A stretch of 64,000 nt of DNA from Streptomyces sp. NBC_01446. GTDB lineage: Bacteria; Actinomycetota; Actinomycetes; Streptomycetales; Streptomycetaceae. Below the pieces are notes generated by a model. The model made no database searches and was not told the origin of the DNA. It saw nothing but the letters and a program-made list of their open reading frames with translations. This document shows, piece by piece, positions 33,847 through 43,276 of this stretch. The DNA lies in NCBI RefSeq assembly GCF_026340095.1, contig NZ_JAPEPO010000001.1:2193501-2257500 (forward strand), read 5' to 3'. Position 1 is the first letter of the stretch. Each line of letters begins with the position of its first letter. The translations under genes and the position numbers were made by a program.

Positions 33847-35147
33847 TGAGCCGGGCGTGGCGCACCACGTGGCTGCTGCTCGCCTTCATGCTCGTGAACT
33901 TCGCGGACAAGGCCGTGCTCGGGCTCGCGGGCCCGGAGATCCGGGCGGACTTCGGCATCACGCGGCAGGAGTTCGGCACGGCGCAGTCGGCGTTCTTCGC
34001 ACTGTTCTCGCTGGCCGCGCTCGGCGTCTCGGCCCTCACACGGCGCGTGCGGACGACGACCCTTCTGCTGGTGCTCGCGCTTCTGTGGTCGGTGGCGCAA
34101 CTGCCGATGCTGTGGGGAGCGGCGGGGTTCGGCACGCTACTGACCACGCGCGTGCTCCTCGGTGCGGCGGAGGGGCCCGCCTCCCCCGTCGCCATGCACC
34201 ACGTCCACGGCTGGTTCCCGCAGCGTGAGCGGGCCCTGCCCACCGCGGTCCTGCTGGTCGGCGCGGCGGCCGGAGTGGCCGTCGCCTCGCCGGTGCTCAC
34301 CTGGGTGATCACACACTGGGGCTGGCGCTGGTCGTTCGGTGTCGTCGGTCTGGCGGGCCTTCTGTGGGCCGTCTTCTGGCGGCTGTGGGGCGCGGACGGG
34401 CCGCTGGCCCCGCCGCTCACCACGAAGCCGTCCGAGGCCGCAGAGCAGACGTCCACGACGGACACGGTGCCGTTGCGCGCCATCCTGCTCTCCGGCACGT
34501 TCCTGACCGCCGCGTTCGGCTCGTTCGCCGCCTACTGGTCGATGAGCACCATGCTGACGTGGGCACCCGACTACCTGGAGAGCGTCGTCGGCTGGGACCT
34601 TCACCAGGCAGGCACGATGGTGGGCCTGGGCGCCCTCGCCAACGGGGCGGTCATCCTCGCCCACGGCCTGATCGCCCAGCGCTCCGCCCGCAAGGGCACA
34701 CCTCGGCGCCTGCCCCCAGGGTCCGGTGCGGGTCTTCTCGTCACCGTCGCGGGCTGCGCCGTCGCCGTGTACGGCACGACGGACTCCCTGGCGGTCAAGG
34801 TGCCCTTGATGCTCGGCCCCATGGCGCTCGCCATGGTGATGCTGACCGTGGCGTCCACGGCCTGTGCCCGCATCGCTCCTCCGGCCCAACGCGGTGTCGC
34901 CCTCGGCACTTTGACCTTCGTCTACGCGCTGGGAGGCATCCTGTCGCCCCTCGTGCTCGGCAGCATGGTGGACCGCGCGAGGACGGTGTCGGCCGGCTAC
35001 GAAGAGGGCTGGCTCCTCACCGCCGGGCTGCTGGTGACAGCGGGGGTCCTGGCGGCGCTCTTCTGCCGCCCGGAGACAACGGCCCGGCGACTCGGCCTAC
35101 CGGAACCCGCGGCGGGGTCGGTGCCGCAGGTGCCGGTGGCGCACTGA
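33846..35147 (+). CDS. MFS transporter (ACS/anion:cation-symporter-like)
   Basis: A 433-residue protein with 12 hydrophobic segments. It overlaps the sulfatase-like stop by one base. Features include FADKAVLGLAGPEIRADFGI in the first segment and RVLLGAAEGPASPVAMHHVHGWFPQRERALPTAV, the signature of the anion:cation symporter branch (GalP/GudP/phthalate-type). Coupling suggests it takes up the substrate of the hydrolase. Confidence 0.88.
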   Translation: MSRAWRTTWLLLAFMLVNFADKAVLGLAGPEIRADFGITRQEFGTAQSAFFALFSLAALGVSALTRRVRTTTLLLVLALLWSVAQLPMLWGAAGFGTLLTTRVLLGAAEGPASPVAMHHVHGWFPQRERALPTAVLLVGAAAGVAVASPVLTWVITHWGWRWSFGVVGLAGLLWAVFWRLWGADGPLAPPLTTKPSEAAEQTSTTDTVPLRAILLSGTFLTAAFGSFAAYWSMSTMLTWAPDYLESVVGWDLHQAGTMVGLGALANGAVILAHGLIAQRSARKGTPRRLPPGSGAGLLVTVAGCAVAVYGTTDSLAVKVPLMLGPMALAMVMLTVASTACARIAPPAQRGVALGTLTFVYALGGILSPLVLGSMVDRARTVSAGYEEGWLLTAGLLVTAGVLAALFCRPETTARRLGLPEPAAGSVPQVPVAH

Positions 35148-35191
35148 GTGCGGGTGGCAGGTGTGCAAGGGGTCCACGCGCGCGTGGGAGC

Positions 35192-35500
35192 TCATCCCGT
35201 GACGGCGCGCAACCCGGCCGTGACCACGACGGCCGCCGCGACGACGACCAGGAACGGCGCACGCAGGATCAGCGCGACCGCTGCCGCGGCCAGCCCGGCC
35301 GCCTTCGCGTCGAGAACGAGTGTGGTGCCGTCGGCGAAGGTCTGCTGGGCGGTGAGCGCGGCCAGCAGGGCCACGGGGAGCAGCGCCGCCAGTCGTCGGA
35401 CCAGTGGCCGTTCCAGAACACCGGCGGGCACGAGGAGGCCGATGAGCTTGACGGCGTAGCAGCCGACTGCGGTCACCGCGACCGCGATCCAGATGTTCAT
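35192..35500 (-). CDS. azlD: AzlD family branched-chain amino acid exporter subunit
   Basis: A 102-residue protein with four hydrophobic segments (MNIWIAVAVTAVGCYAVKLIG, LLPVALLAALTAQQTF, AAAVALILRAPFLVVVAAAVVV), the size and pattern of AzlD. ATG at 35500 overlaps the azlC stop by 4 bases. It pairs with AzlC for export of branched-chain amino acids or analogues. Confidence 0.9.
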   Translation of the reverse strand: MNIWIAVAVTAVGCYAVKLIGLLVPAGVLERPLVRRLAALLPVALLAALTAQQTFADGTTLVLDAKAAGLAAAAVALILRAPFLVVVAAAVVVTAGLRAVTG

Positions 35501-36318
35501 CGGCCCTCTCCCTGTCGGCCGTCGGCCTTCTGCGGGTCCTCTTGTGGGTTCTTTCCGGTTGTCCGCCGTGCCGCCCGGCGCCCCTCTGCGCAGAGCACGG
35601 CCGGCGCGGCGAGCGCGGCCACCAGGACCGGGACACCGGCCGGCAGGACAGGCAGCAGCCCGAGGCCGAGGATGACGGCGATACCGGCCACGGCCCGTTC
35701 CGTGGATGTCCGCAGCATCGGCGCGAGCAGCGCCAGGAAGACCGCGGGTCCGGCCGCGTCGAGCCCCCAGGCGTCGGTGTCCCCGATGGCCTCCGCACCG
35801 AGCGCCCCGAGCAGGGTCGTGAGGTTCCACAGCACGTACAGGGTCAGTCCCGTGACGGTGAAGCCGATACGGGCGCTGCGGCGCGTGGGCTGGGCGAGCG
35901 AGACGGCGGTGGTCTCGTCGATGACCCAGTGCGCGGCGAAGGGGCGCACCACGCGCGGGAGGGCGAGGAGCTGGGACAGGCGCAGCCCGTAGAACGAGTT
36001 GCGCACGCCGAGGAAGAAGGCGCCCGCAGCGGCGGTGAGCGGGTTGCCGCCGGCCGCGATCGCGCCCACAAGGGCGAACTGCGAGGCCCCGGTGAACACG
36101 AGCAGGCTGAGCGCGCAGGTCTGGAGCACGCTGAGGCCGCTGCCGGCCGAGGTCACGCCGAAGGCGAACCCGGAGAGCCCGACGGCGACGCCGACGCCGA
36201 GCGCGTCCCGGACGACGGCGGAATCGGCCTTCTCAGGCCTTCCGTCGCCGGGCCGTCCTGCTTGCCCGTCCCGTGCTGATCCGGCGCGTATCGCCGCGGA
36301 TGTTGTCTGTTCTGCCAC
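35497..36318 (-). CDS. azlC: AzlC family branched-chain amino acid exporter subunit
   Basis: A 273-residue membrane protein: LSGFAFGVTSAGSGLSVLQTCALSLLVFTGASQFALVG is the AzlC signature (first helix pair), followed by GVRNSFYGLRLSQLL and HWVIDETTAVSLAQ. The first 35 residues are hydrophilic and overlap the 3' end of the AraC-type gene by 166 bases; a start further in (for example the GTG at VVRDALGVGVAVG) would remove most of the overlap. The C-terminus is charged and cytoplasmic. Confidence 0.88.
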   Translation of the reverse strand: MAEQTTSAAIRAGSARDGQAGRPGDGRPEKADSAVVRDALGVGVAVGLSGFAFGVTSAGSGLSVLQTCALSLLVFTGASQFALVGAIAAGGNPLTAAAGAFFLGVRNSFYGLRLSQLLALPRVVRPFAAHWVIDETTAVSLAQPTRRSARIGFTVTGLTLYVLWNLTTLLGALGAEAIGDTDAWGLDAAGPAVFLALLAPMLRTSTERAVAGIAVILGLGLLPVLPAGVPVLVAALAAPAVLCAEGRRAARRTTGKNPQEDPQKADGRQGEGR

Positions 36319-37196
36319 GCCTGTGACGGTACGAGGGAGCGCGCGGCCGGGTCTTGTACGTTCTTGCGCTCCCGCTGGTAGGCGCCGGGCGGTACGCCGA
36401 CGATCCGCGTGAAGTGCCGGTTCAGGTGCGGCTGGTCCGTGAAACCGACCGTCACGGCGGCGTCGGCCGGTGCCGTGCCGCCGTCCAGGAGGCGGCGGGC
36501 GGCCCGCACGCGCGCGTCGGTGAGCCAGGTGTGCGGCGGCATCCCGTACGCGTCTCTGAAGGCGCGCAGCAGGGCGAACGGGCTGGTGCCGAGTTCGGTG
36601 GCGAGGGCCTCCAGCGACGGCGGCTGTGCCATCCGCTCGGTGAGTACGGCACGTGCGCGCGCCGCGATCGTGGCACCGGCGGATCGCATGGGGCGCGCGG
36701 TCATGGGCTGCCCGTGATCGCGCAGCAGCCGGGCGACCACGATGCGCAGCAGGCTGTCGGCGGCGAGTGCGTTGCCCTCCTCCGCCGCGCGGTGCACCTC
36801 GCGGATGAGGTGGGCCGCGTGCGGGTCACCCACGATCGGTTCGGCGAACGCGGCCGTCCCGCGGACCGACGTGGTCTCGCCGGCGATCTCCGCTATGACA
36901 TCGGCCGACGGATAGAGCGTGTGGTACGCCCAGCCGCCGGGCTCACCTGCCCGCGCGGTGTGCGCCACCTCCGGGTTGATCATGACGACGGTGCCGGGTC
37001 CCGCGTGCACCGTGCCGGTCGGCAGTCCCACGTCCTCGATGCCGCTGGTGACCGCGCCGAAGACGTACCCGTCGTGGCTGTGGCGGGGGAAGGTGTGGCG
37101 GACGTAGCGCGCCCGCAGCAGGTCGAGGCCCGGCAGCTGTGCGTAGCGCCAGTGCCTGGCCCATTCCTTCGTTCCCGACCCCGCCATGCGTTCCAT
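36153..37196 (-). CDS. AraC-family regulator with cupin sensor domain
   Basis: A 347-residue frame. Residues about 15-110 form a cupin (TFPRHSHDGYVFGAVTSG, VMINPEVAHTARAG). The AraC double HTH covers about 180-275 (LATELGTSPFALLRAFRDAYG, VTVGFTDQPHLNRHFTRIVGVPPGAYQRER). The family normally ends near residue 280; the remaining 65 residues (Pro/Ser/Arg-rich) run out of frame through the azlC start and are probably an accidental read-through or the result of a lost stop. It likely controls azlCD. ATG at 37196, or at 37187 (MAGSGTKEW). Confidence 0.88.
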   Translation of the reverse strand: MERMAGSGTKEWARHWRYAQLPGLDLLRARYVRHTFPRHSHDGYVFGAVTSGIEDVGLPTGTVHAGPGTVVMINPEVAHTARAGEPGGWAYHTLYPSADVIAEIAGETTSVRGTAAFAEPIVGDPHAAHLIREVHRAAEEGNALAADSLLRIVVARLLRDHGQPMTARPMRSAGATIAARARAVLTERMAQPPSLEALATELGTSPFALLRAFRDAYGMPPHTWLTDARVRAARRLLDGGTAPADAAVTVGFTDQPHLNRHFTRIVGVPPGAYQRERKNVQDPAARSLVPSQAWQNRQHPRRYAPDQHGTGKQDGPATEGLRRPIPPSSGTRSASASPSGSPGSPSA

Positions 37197-37268
37197 TCTG
37201 CGCCACGAGCGGGCCGCGCTGCCCGGCGCGGGAGTCCGGGCGCGGAGCGTTTACGCAGGTCCGGGCCG

Positions 37269-37291
37269 TTGTCAGTGGGGAGGTGCACGAT
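37269..37291 (+). promoter_or_regulatory. candidate PafBC-type damage promoter of lhr, leaderless start
   Basis: TTGTCAGTG, 8 bases, CACGAT, then 6 bases to the ATG at 37298. The -35-like part is identical to that of recA in this window; the -10 departs from TANNNT by one base. The distance places the transcription start at or next to the A of the ATG, so the mRNA should be leaderless. Confidence 0.65.
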
Positions 37292-37297
37292 GGGTGC

Positions 37298-40200
37298 ATG
37301 GTCAGGTCCGCACGCAGCCCGCTCGACGGTTTCTCCCCCGCGACCCGCAGTTGGTTCACGGGGGCGTTCTCCGCGCCCACGCCCGCGCAGGCCGGGGCGT
37401 GGCAGGCCATCGGCGAGGGCTCGGACGTGCTGGTCGTCGCGCCGACGGGTTCCGGCAAGACCCTGGCCGCGTTCCTGGCCGCCCTGGACCAGCTGGCGTC
37501 GACGCCGCCACCGGCCGACCCGAAGAAGCGCTGCCGCGTCCTGTACGTCTCACCCCTCAAAGCCCTCGCGGTCGACGTGGAGCGCAATCTGCGCAGCCCG
37601 CTCACCGGCATCCGGCAGGAGTCGGTGCGCCTGGGACTGCCCGAGCCCGAGGTGAAGGTCGGCATCCGCTCCGGGGACACTCCCCCGGCCGAGCGCCGCG
37701 CCCTGTCGACCCGGCCGCCGGACATTCTGATCACGACGCCCGAGTCGCTGTTCCTGATGCTCACGTCCGCCGCGCGTGACGCGCTCACGGGCATCGAGAC
37801 GGTGATTCTCGACGAGGTGCACGCGGTGGCGGGCACCAAGCGCGGCGCCCATCTCGCGCTGTCCCTGGAGCGGCTCGACGAGTTGCTGCCCCGGCCCGCC
37901 CGCCGGATCGGCCTGTCCGCGACGGTCCGTCCTGTCGACGAGGTGGCGCGTTATCTGTCGCCGCAGCGCAAGGTGGAGATCGTCCAGCCGCGCTCGGGCA
38001 AGGAGTTCGACCTCTCGGTGGTCGTGCCCGTGGAGGACCTGGGCGAGCTCGGCGGCTCGCCCGTCGCCGACTCCGACCAGGCCGCGGAGCGGCCGTCCAT
38101 CTGGCCCCATGTCGAGGAGCGCATCGCCGACCTGGTCCAGTCGCACCGCTCGACGATCGTCTTCGCCAACTCCCGCCGCCTGGCCGAGCGCCTGTGCAAC
38201 CGGCTGAACGAGATCGCGTACGAGCGGGCGACGGGCGAGGCCCTCCCCGAGGACCACGCACCGGCCGAGCTGATGGGCGGTTCGGGCGCGGCGAACGGGG
38301 CACCTGCGGTCATCGCCCGCGCCCACCACGGATCGGTCTCCAAGGAGCAGCGCGCCCTCGTCGAGGAGGACCTGAAGGCGGGCCGGCTGCCCGCCGTGGT
38401 CGCCACGTCCAGCCTCGAGCTGGGCATCGACATGGGCGCGGTGGACCTCGTCGTCCAGGTGGAGTCCCCGCCCTCCGTGGCATCCGGCCTCCAGCGCGTG
38501 GGCCGTGCGGGACACCAGGTGGGCGCGGTCTCCACAGGCGTCGTCTTCCCGAAGTACCGGGGCGACCTCGTCCAGGCGGCCGTGGTCACCGAGCGGATGC
38601 GCACGGGCTCCATCGAGTCCCTCCGCATTCCCGCCAACCCCCTGGACGTGCTGGCGCAGCAGCTCGTCGCGATCACGGCGCTCGACACCTGGCAGGTGGA
38701 CGACCTGCTTGCGCTCGTCCGCCGCGCGGCCCCCTTCGCATCGCTGCCGGAGTCCGCGTTCACCGGCGTCCTCGACATGCTCGCCGGGCGCTATCCCTCC
38801 GACGCGTTCGCCGAGCTGCGTCCACGCGTGGTGTGGGACCGCATCGCCGGCACGATCACCGGACGCCCCGGCGCCCAGCGCCTGGCCGTCACCTCCGGGG
38901 GCACGATCCCGGACCGCGGCCTCTTCGGGGTGTTCCTGGCCGGATCCGACCCCAAGAAGGGCGGCGGCCGGGTGGGCGAGCTCGACGAGGAGATGGTCTA
39001 CGAGTCCCGGGTGGGCGACGTCTTCACCCTCGGTACAAGTTCCTGGCGCATCGAGGACATCACGCGCGACCGCGTACTGGTCTCCCCCGCGCCCGGTGTC
39101 CCGGGCAGACTCCCGTTCTGGAAGGGCGACCAGCTCGGCCGGCCGCTCGAACTGGGGCGCGCGGTGGGCGCGTTCCTGCGCGAGGTCGGTTCCATGTCCC
39201 CTGAGGACGCACGGCTCCGGCTGCTCACGGCCGGCCTCGACGCGTGGGCCGCAGACAATGTGCTGGCCTATCTGTCCGAGCAGCGCGAGGCCTGCGGCCA
39301 CATCCCGGACGACCGCACCATCGTGGTCGAGCGGTTCCGTGACGAGCTGGGCGACTGGCGGGTCGTCGTGCACTCCCCCTTCGGCGCGCAGGTGCACGCT
39401 CCCTGGGCGCTCGCTCTCGGGGCCAGGCTCGGCGAGAAGTACGGCATGGACGCCCAGGTCATGCACGCCGACGACGGCATCGTGCTGCGCCTTCCCGACG
39501 CCGATCTCATGAGCCTCGACCTCCTGGACCAGGAGCCCTCCAAGGCCGGTTCGGAGTACGACGCCGACCAGGCCCCCCTAGGGGCCGCCGACGTCGCCTT
39601 CGACAAGGGCGACGTCAGCCAGATCGTCACCGACCAGGTCGGCGGCTCGGCCCTGTTCGCCGCCCGCTTCCGCGAGTGCGCGGCCCGCGCCCTGCTGCTG
39701 CCCCGACGCAACCCCGGCAAGCGCACCCCCTTGTGGCAACAGCGCCAGCGCGCCTCCCAACTCCTCCAGGTCGCCAGCGAGTTCGGCTCGTTCCCGATCG
39801 TCCTCGAAGCCGTACGGGAGTGCCTCCAGGACGTCTTCGACGTGCCCGGCCTCGCCGAGCTGATGGGTGACATCGAGTCCCGCAAGGTCCGCCTCGTCGA
39901 GGTGACCACCCCGGAGGCCTCCCCGTTCGCCCGCTCCCTCCTGTTCGGCTACGTCGCCCAGTTCCTGTACGAGGGCGACTCCCCGCTCGCCGAGCGGCGT
40001 GCCGCGGCTCTGTCGCTGGACTCGCGGCTGCTCGCCGAACTGCTCGGCCAGGCCGAGCTGCGCGAGCTCCTCGACGCGGACGTGCTCGCCGAGCTGGAGC
40101 AGGAGCTCCAGTGGCGCACCGACGACCGCCGCATCAAGGACGTCGAGGGCGTCGCTGACCTGTTGCGCGTCCTCGGGCCGCTCACGGACACCGAGTTGGC

Positions 40201-42205
40201 GGATCGGGGCGCCGAGCCGGGATGGGCCCGGGAGCTGGCGTCCGCCCGCCGCGCCATCCGGGTCCGTATCGCGGGAGCCGACCACTGGGCGGCGATCGAG
40301 GACGCGGGCCGGCTGCGGGACGCGCTCGGCACAGCGCTGCCGGTCGGCGTACCCGAGGCCTTCACGGAGCCCGTCAAGGATCCCCTGGGCGACCTTCTCG
40401 CCCGGTACGCACGCACGCACGGCCCGTTCACCTCCGCCGCGGCCGCCACCCGCTTCGGTCTCGGCGCGGCGGTCACGGACGGCGCCCTGCAACGCCTGGC
40501 GGCGAACGGGCGGGTGGTGCAAGGCGAGTTCCATCCGGCGGGCATCGGCCAGGAGTGGTGCGACGCGACGGTGCTCCGACGTCTGCGCCGGCGTTCGCTC
40601 GCGGCCCTGCGGCACGAGCTGGAGCCGGTCCCGCCCGCCGCGCTCGCCCAATTCCTGCCCCAGTGGCAGCACTTGGGCGGGCACGGGCTGCGCGGTGTGG
40701 ACGGTCTGGTGCGTGCGGTCGAGCAGTTGCAGGGCGCGTCCGTACCGGCGTCCGCCCTGGAGAAGCTCGTCCTGCCGTCCCGGGTCTCGGGTTACGCGCC
40801 CGCGATGCTCGATGAACTCACGGCGTCGGGCGAGGTCGTGTGGGCGGGTGCGGGTTCCCTGCCCGGAAAGGACGGCTGGGTCTCCCTGTATCTGGCCGAC
40901 ACGGCACCCCTCCTGCTCCCCGCGCCGCACCCCCTGGAGCTCACCGCTCTCCACCAGTCCGTCCTGGACACGCTCTCCGGTGGTTACGGTCTGTTCTTCC
41001 GTCAGATCGCCGACCAGGTCCGCGCGACGACGCACCCAGATGCCACCGATCCCCAACTGGCGGACACGCTCTGGGATCTGGCCTGGTCCGGGCGGCTCAC
41101 GAACGACACGCTGGCCCCGATGCGCTCGCTCCTGGGGTCGGGCCGCACCGCTGGATCCACGGCTCATCGCGCCCGCCGCGCGATCCCGCGCGGGCGTTAC
41201 GGAGGCCTCACCGCCGCCGCACGGACCGCCTCCCGATCGGGCCCACCGACCGTCGCGGGCCGCTGGTCGCTGCTGCCCGCAGTCGACCCAGACCCGACGG
41301 TGCGCGCCCACGCCCTGGCCCGCACGCTCCTCGACCGCCACGGCGTGGTGACCCGGGGCGCCGTCGCCGCGGAAGGCGTGGAGGGCGGCTTCTCCGCGGT
41401 GTACCGCATCCTGTCCGCCTTCGAGGACAGCGGCCAGGCCCGGCGGGGGTACGTCGTCGAGGGCCTCGGCGCCGCGCAGTTCGCGATGGACGGCGCGGTG
41501 GACCGCCTGCGCGCGGCCGCGAACGCCCGCGATCGCGGCGACGCCCCGCCCGACCCCTACGCAGGCCCGCCCGGCCCGCCCGCGAACCCCACGACCGACG
41601 CGTCGGCGGCCTGGGACCCCTCATGGCCCACGGCCACCGGACCACACGCCGTCCCGGACTTCCCCCCTGACTTCCCCCCGGGCACCGTCCCTGATTTCCC
41701 CCCGGACTTCGCGGAACACGACGTCTGGCCCGCACCCGGCCACCCCGGCCCCGGCCCCGGCCCCGGTCGCGCCCCGTGCCGCCGCAAGGCCGCTTCCAGA
41801 GCCGTCGTCCTCGCCGCCGCCGACCCGGCGAACGCCTATGGGGCGGCCCTGCCCTGGCCCGACTCCCCCACCGGCGCAGGACACAAGCCGGGCCGCAAGG
41901 CGGGCTCCCTGGTCGTACTCGTCGACGGCGAGCTGACCCTGTACATGGAGCGCGGCGGCAAGACCCTGCTCGCCTGGCCCGCATCCGAAGGCGACGCCGG
42001 CGCGCTCACCGCCGCCGACGTGGCCGAGGACTCCCGGCTGCCCGCCGCGGCGGAGGTACTGGCCGACGCCGCCAAGGCGGGCTCCCTCGGCACGATCACC
42101 GTGGAGCGGATCAACGGCTCGGCCGCTCTGACCTCCCCGTTCTCGTCCCTCCTGGAAGCCGCAGGCTTCCACGCAACCCCGCGAGGCCTACGCCTGCGCG
42201 CGTAG
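37298..42205 (+). CDS. lhr: Lhr-type ATP-dependent DNA helicase
   Basis: A 1635-residue superfamily 2 helicase. Motif I is APTGSGKT (about residues 47-54), Ia YVSPLKALAVD, Ib ITTPESLFLML, motif II LDEVHAV, motif III LSATV, IV TIVFANSRRLAERL, V TSSLELGIDMG and VI QRVGRAGH. The Lhr winged-helix and the long C-terminal domain follow. Residues about 1410-1500 carry a Pro-rich insertion (DFPPDFPPG repeated, PGPGPGPG). The start at 37298 is preferred because the damage-type promoter 6 bases upstream predicts a leaderless message; a GTG at 37283 is in frame. Lhr proteins translocate on single-stranded DNA and unwind RNA:DNA hybrids in repair. Confidence 0.95.
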   Translation: MVRSARSPLDGFSPATRSWFTGAFSAPTPAQAGAWQAIGEGSDVLVVAPTGSGKTLAAFLAALDQLASTPPPADPKKRCRVLYVSPLKALAVDVERNLRSPLTGIRQESVRLGLPEPEVKVGIRSGDTPPAERRALSTRPPDILITTPESLFLMLTSAARDALTGIETVILDEVHAVAGTKRGAHLALSLERLDELLPRPARRIGLSATVRPVDEVARYLSPQRKVEIVQPRSGKEFDLSVVVPVEDLGELGGSPVADSDQAAERPSIWPHVEERIADLVQSHRSTIVFANSRRLAERLCNRLNEIAYERATGEALPEDHAPAELMGGSGAANGAPAVIARAHHGSVSKEQRALVEEDLKAGRLPAVVATSSLELGIDMGAVDLVVQVESPPSVASGLQRVGRAGHQVGAVSTGVVFPKYRGDLVQAAVVTERMRTGSIESLRIPANPLDVLAQQLVAITALDTWQVDDLLALVRRAAPFASLPESAFTGVLDMLAGRYPSDAFAELRPRVVWDRIAGTITGRPGAQRLAVTSGGTIPDRGLFGVFLAGSDPKKGGGRVGELDEEMVYESRVGDVFTLGTSSWRIEDITRDRVLVSPAPGVPGRLPFWKGDQLGRPLELGRAVGAFLREVGSMSPEDARLRLLTAGLDAWAADNVLAYLSEQREACGHIPDDRTIVVERFRDELGDWRVVVHSPFGAQVHAPWALALGARLGEKYGMDAQVMHADDGIVLRLPDADLMSLDLLDQEPSKAGSEYDADQAPLGAADVAFDKGDVSQIVTDQVGGSALFAARFRECAARALLLPRRNPGKRTPLWQQRQRASQLLQVASEFGSFPIVLEAVRECLQDVFDVPGLAELMGDIESRKVRLVEVTTPEASPFARSLLFGYVAQFLYEGDSPLAERRAAALSLDSRLLAELLGQAELRELLDADVLAELEQELQWRTDDRRIKDVEGVADLLRVLGPLTDTELADRGAEPGWARELASARRAIRVRIAGADHWAAIEDAGRLRDALGTALPVGVPEAFTEPVKDPLGDLLARYARTHGPFTSAAAATRFGLGAAVTDGALQRLAANGRVVQGEFHPAGIGQEWCDATVLRRLRRRSLAALRHELEPVPPAALAQFLPQWQHLGGHGLRGVDGLVRAVEQLQGASVPASALEKLVLPSRVSGYAPAMLDELTASGEVVWAGAGSLPGKDGWVSLYLADTAPLLLPAPHPLELTALHQSVLDTLSGGYGLFFRQIADQVRATTHPDATDPQLADTLWDLAWSGRLTNDTLAPMRSLLGSGRTAGSTAHRARRAIPRGRYGGLTAAARTASRSGPPTVAGRWSLLPAVDPDPTVRAHALARTLLDRHGVVTRGAVAAEGVEGGFSAVYRILSAFEDSGQARRGYVVEGLGAAQFAMDGAVDRLRAAANARDRGDAPPDPYAGPPGPPANPTTDASAAWDPSWPTATGPHAVPDFPPDFPPGTVPDFPPDFAEHDVWPAPGHPGPGPGPGRAPCRRKAASRAVVLAAADPANAYGAALPWPDSPTGAGHKPGRKAGSLVVLVDGELTLYMERGGKTLLAWPASEGDAGALTAADVAEDSRLPAAAEVLADAAKAGSLGTITVERINGSAALTSPFSSLLEAAGFHATPRGLRLRA

Positions 42206-42374
42206 CCCCGACCCGTCACCGAACACGCCCGCCCCAACCCCCACCACATCGCTCCGAGCCCTCACCGGGCCCCCTCCCCGCCACTTCACCCCGAGCCCGC
42301 ACCGGCCCGCCTCTGCCCGCCGCGCCGGCCCACGCCGACCACTTCACCTCAGAGACCCGTGCCACCCTTGACCC

Positions 42375-43208
42375 ATGCCCGAAGGAGACACCGTCCTGCA
42401 GACCGCGCGGCGTCTGCACACCGCCCTCGCGGGCCAGGTGCTCATCCGCTCCGACCTGCGCGTCCCCCGCTTCGCCACGGCCGACCTGACCGGCCGCACC
42501 GTCCTCGACGTCACCCCGCGCGGCAAGCACCTCCTCACCCGCATCGAGGGCGGCCTCACCCTTCACTCGCACCTCCGCATGGACGGCTCCTGGAAGGTGT
42601 ACGCACCGGGCGAGCGGTGGACCGGTGGCCCCGGCCATCAGATCCGCGCGGTCCTCGGCAACGCCACCCGCACCGCAGTGGGCTACCGCCTCCCCGTCCT
42701 CGAACTCCTGCGCACGGCCGACGAGAACAAGGTGGTCGGCCACCTCGGCCCCGACCTGCTCGGCCCGGACTGGGACGCCGGCACAGCCCTCCGTAATCTC
42801 CTGCGCGATCCGGCCCGCCCCCTCGGCGAGGCACTCCTCGACCAGCGCAATCTCGCGGGCATCGGCAACGTCTACAAGTCCGAGCTGTGCTTCCTCCTCC
42901 AGGTCACCCCATGGCTGCCTGTCGGCGACCTCCCCGCCGAAATCGCCGCCCGCCTCCCCGAGCTCGCCAAAAAGCTCCTCGAAGCCAATCGTGACCGCCC
43001 CGCACGCGTCACCACCGGCAGCGGCCGCCCCGGCCAGCGGCTCTACGTCTACGGCCGGGCACCCCGCCCCTGCCTGCGCTGCCGCACCCCGATCCGCGTG
43101 GCAGACCAGGGCGACGGTTCCCGCGAACGTCCCACCTACTGGTGCCCCTCCTGCCAACACGGCCCGACCCCGCGCCCGTACGCCAAGCAGCCTCCGACCA
43201 TTCGATGA
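42375..43208 (+). CDS. nei: Nei/Fpg-family DNA glycosylase (endonuclease VIII type)
   Basis: A 277-residue glycosylase/AP lyase. MPEGDTV supplies the catalytic Pro2 and Glu3 of the Nei branch (Fpg has PELPEV). PRGKHLL holds the conserved Lys, NLAGIGNVYKSE is the helix-two-turn-helix, and CLRC...CPSC (about residues 236-260) is the zinc finger. It excises oxidised pyrimidines. It follows the helicase by 169 bases with no terminator seen and no clear ribosome site, so expression may be independent. Confidence 0.93.
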   Translation: MPEGDTVLQTARRLHTALAGQVLIRSDLRVPRFATADLTGRTVLDVTPRGKHLLTRIEGGLTLHSHLRMDGSWKVYAPGERWTGGPGHQIRAVLGNATRTAVGYRLPVLELLRTADENKVVGHLGPDLLGPDWDAGTALRNLLRDPARPLGEALLDQRNLAGIGNVYKSELCFLLQVTPWLPVGDLPAEIAARLPELAKKLLEANRDRPARVTTGSGRPGQRLYVYGRAPRPCLRCRTPIRVADQGDGSRERPTYWCPSCQHGPTPRPYAKQPPTIR

Positions 43209-43240
43209 CACAGCCTCACCAGATAGCCCGCACAAGCTAA

Positions 43241-43270
43241 TTGACGCCCCGTCAGAAATGCTCGTACGGT
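43241..43270 (+). promoter_or_regulatory. sigma-70-type promoter with overlapping palindrome, leaderless SDR start
   Basis: TTGACG, 18 bases, TACGGT, then 6 bases to the ATG at 43277, so transcription should start on the start codon. TGACGCCCCGTCA (43242-43254) is a perfect palindrome with a 3-base centre overlapping the -35, placed to act as a repressor site. Confidence 0.7.
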
Positions 43271-43276
43271 CCCCTC

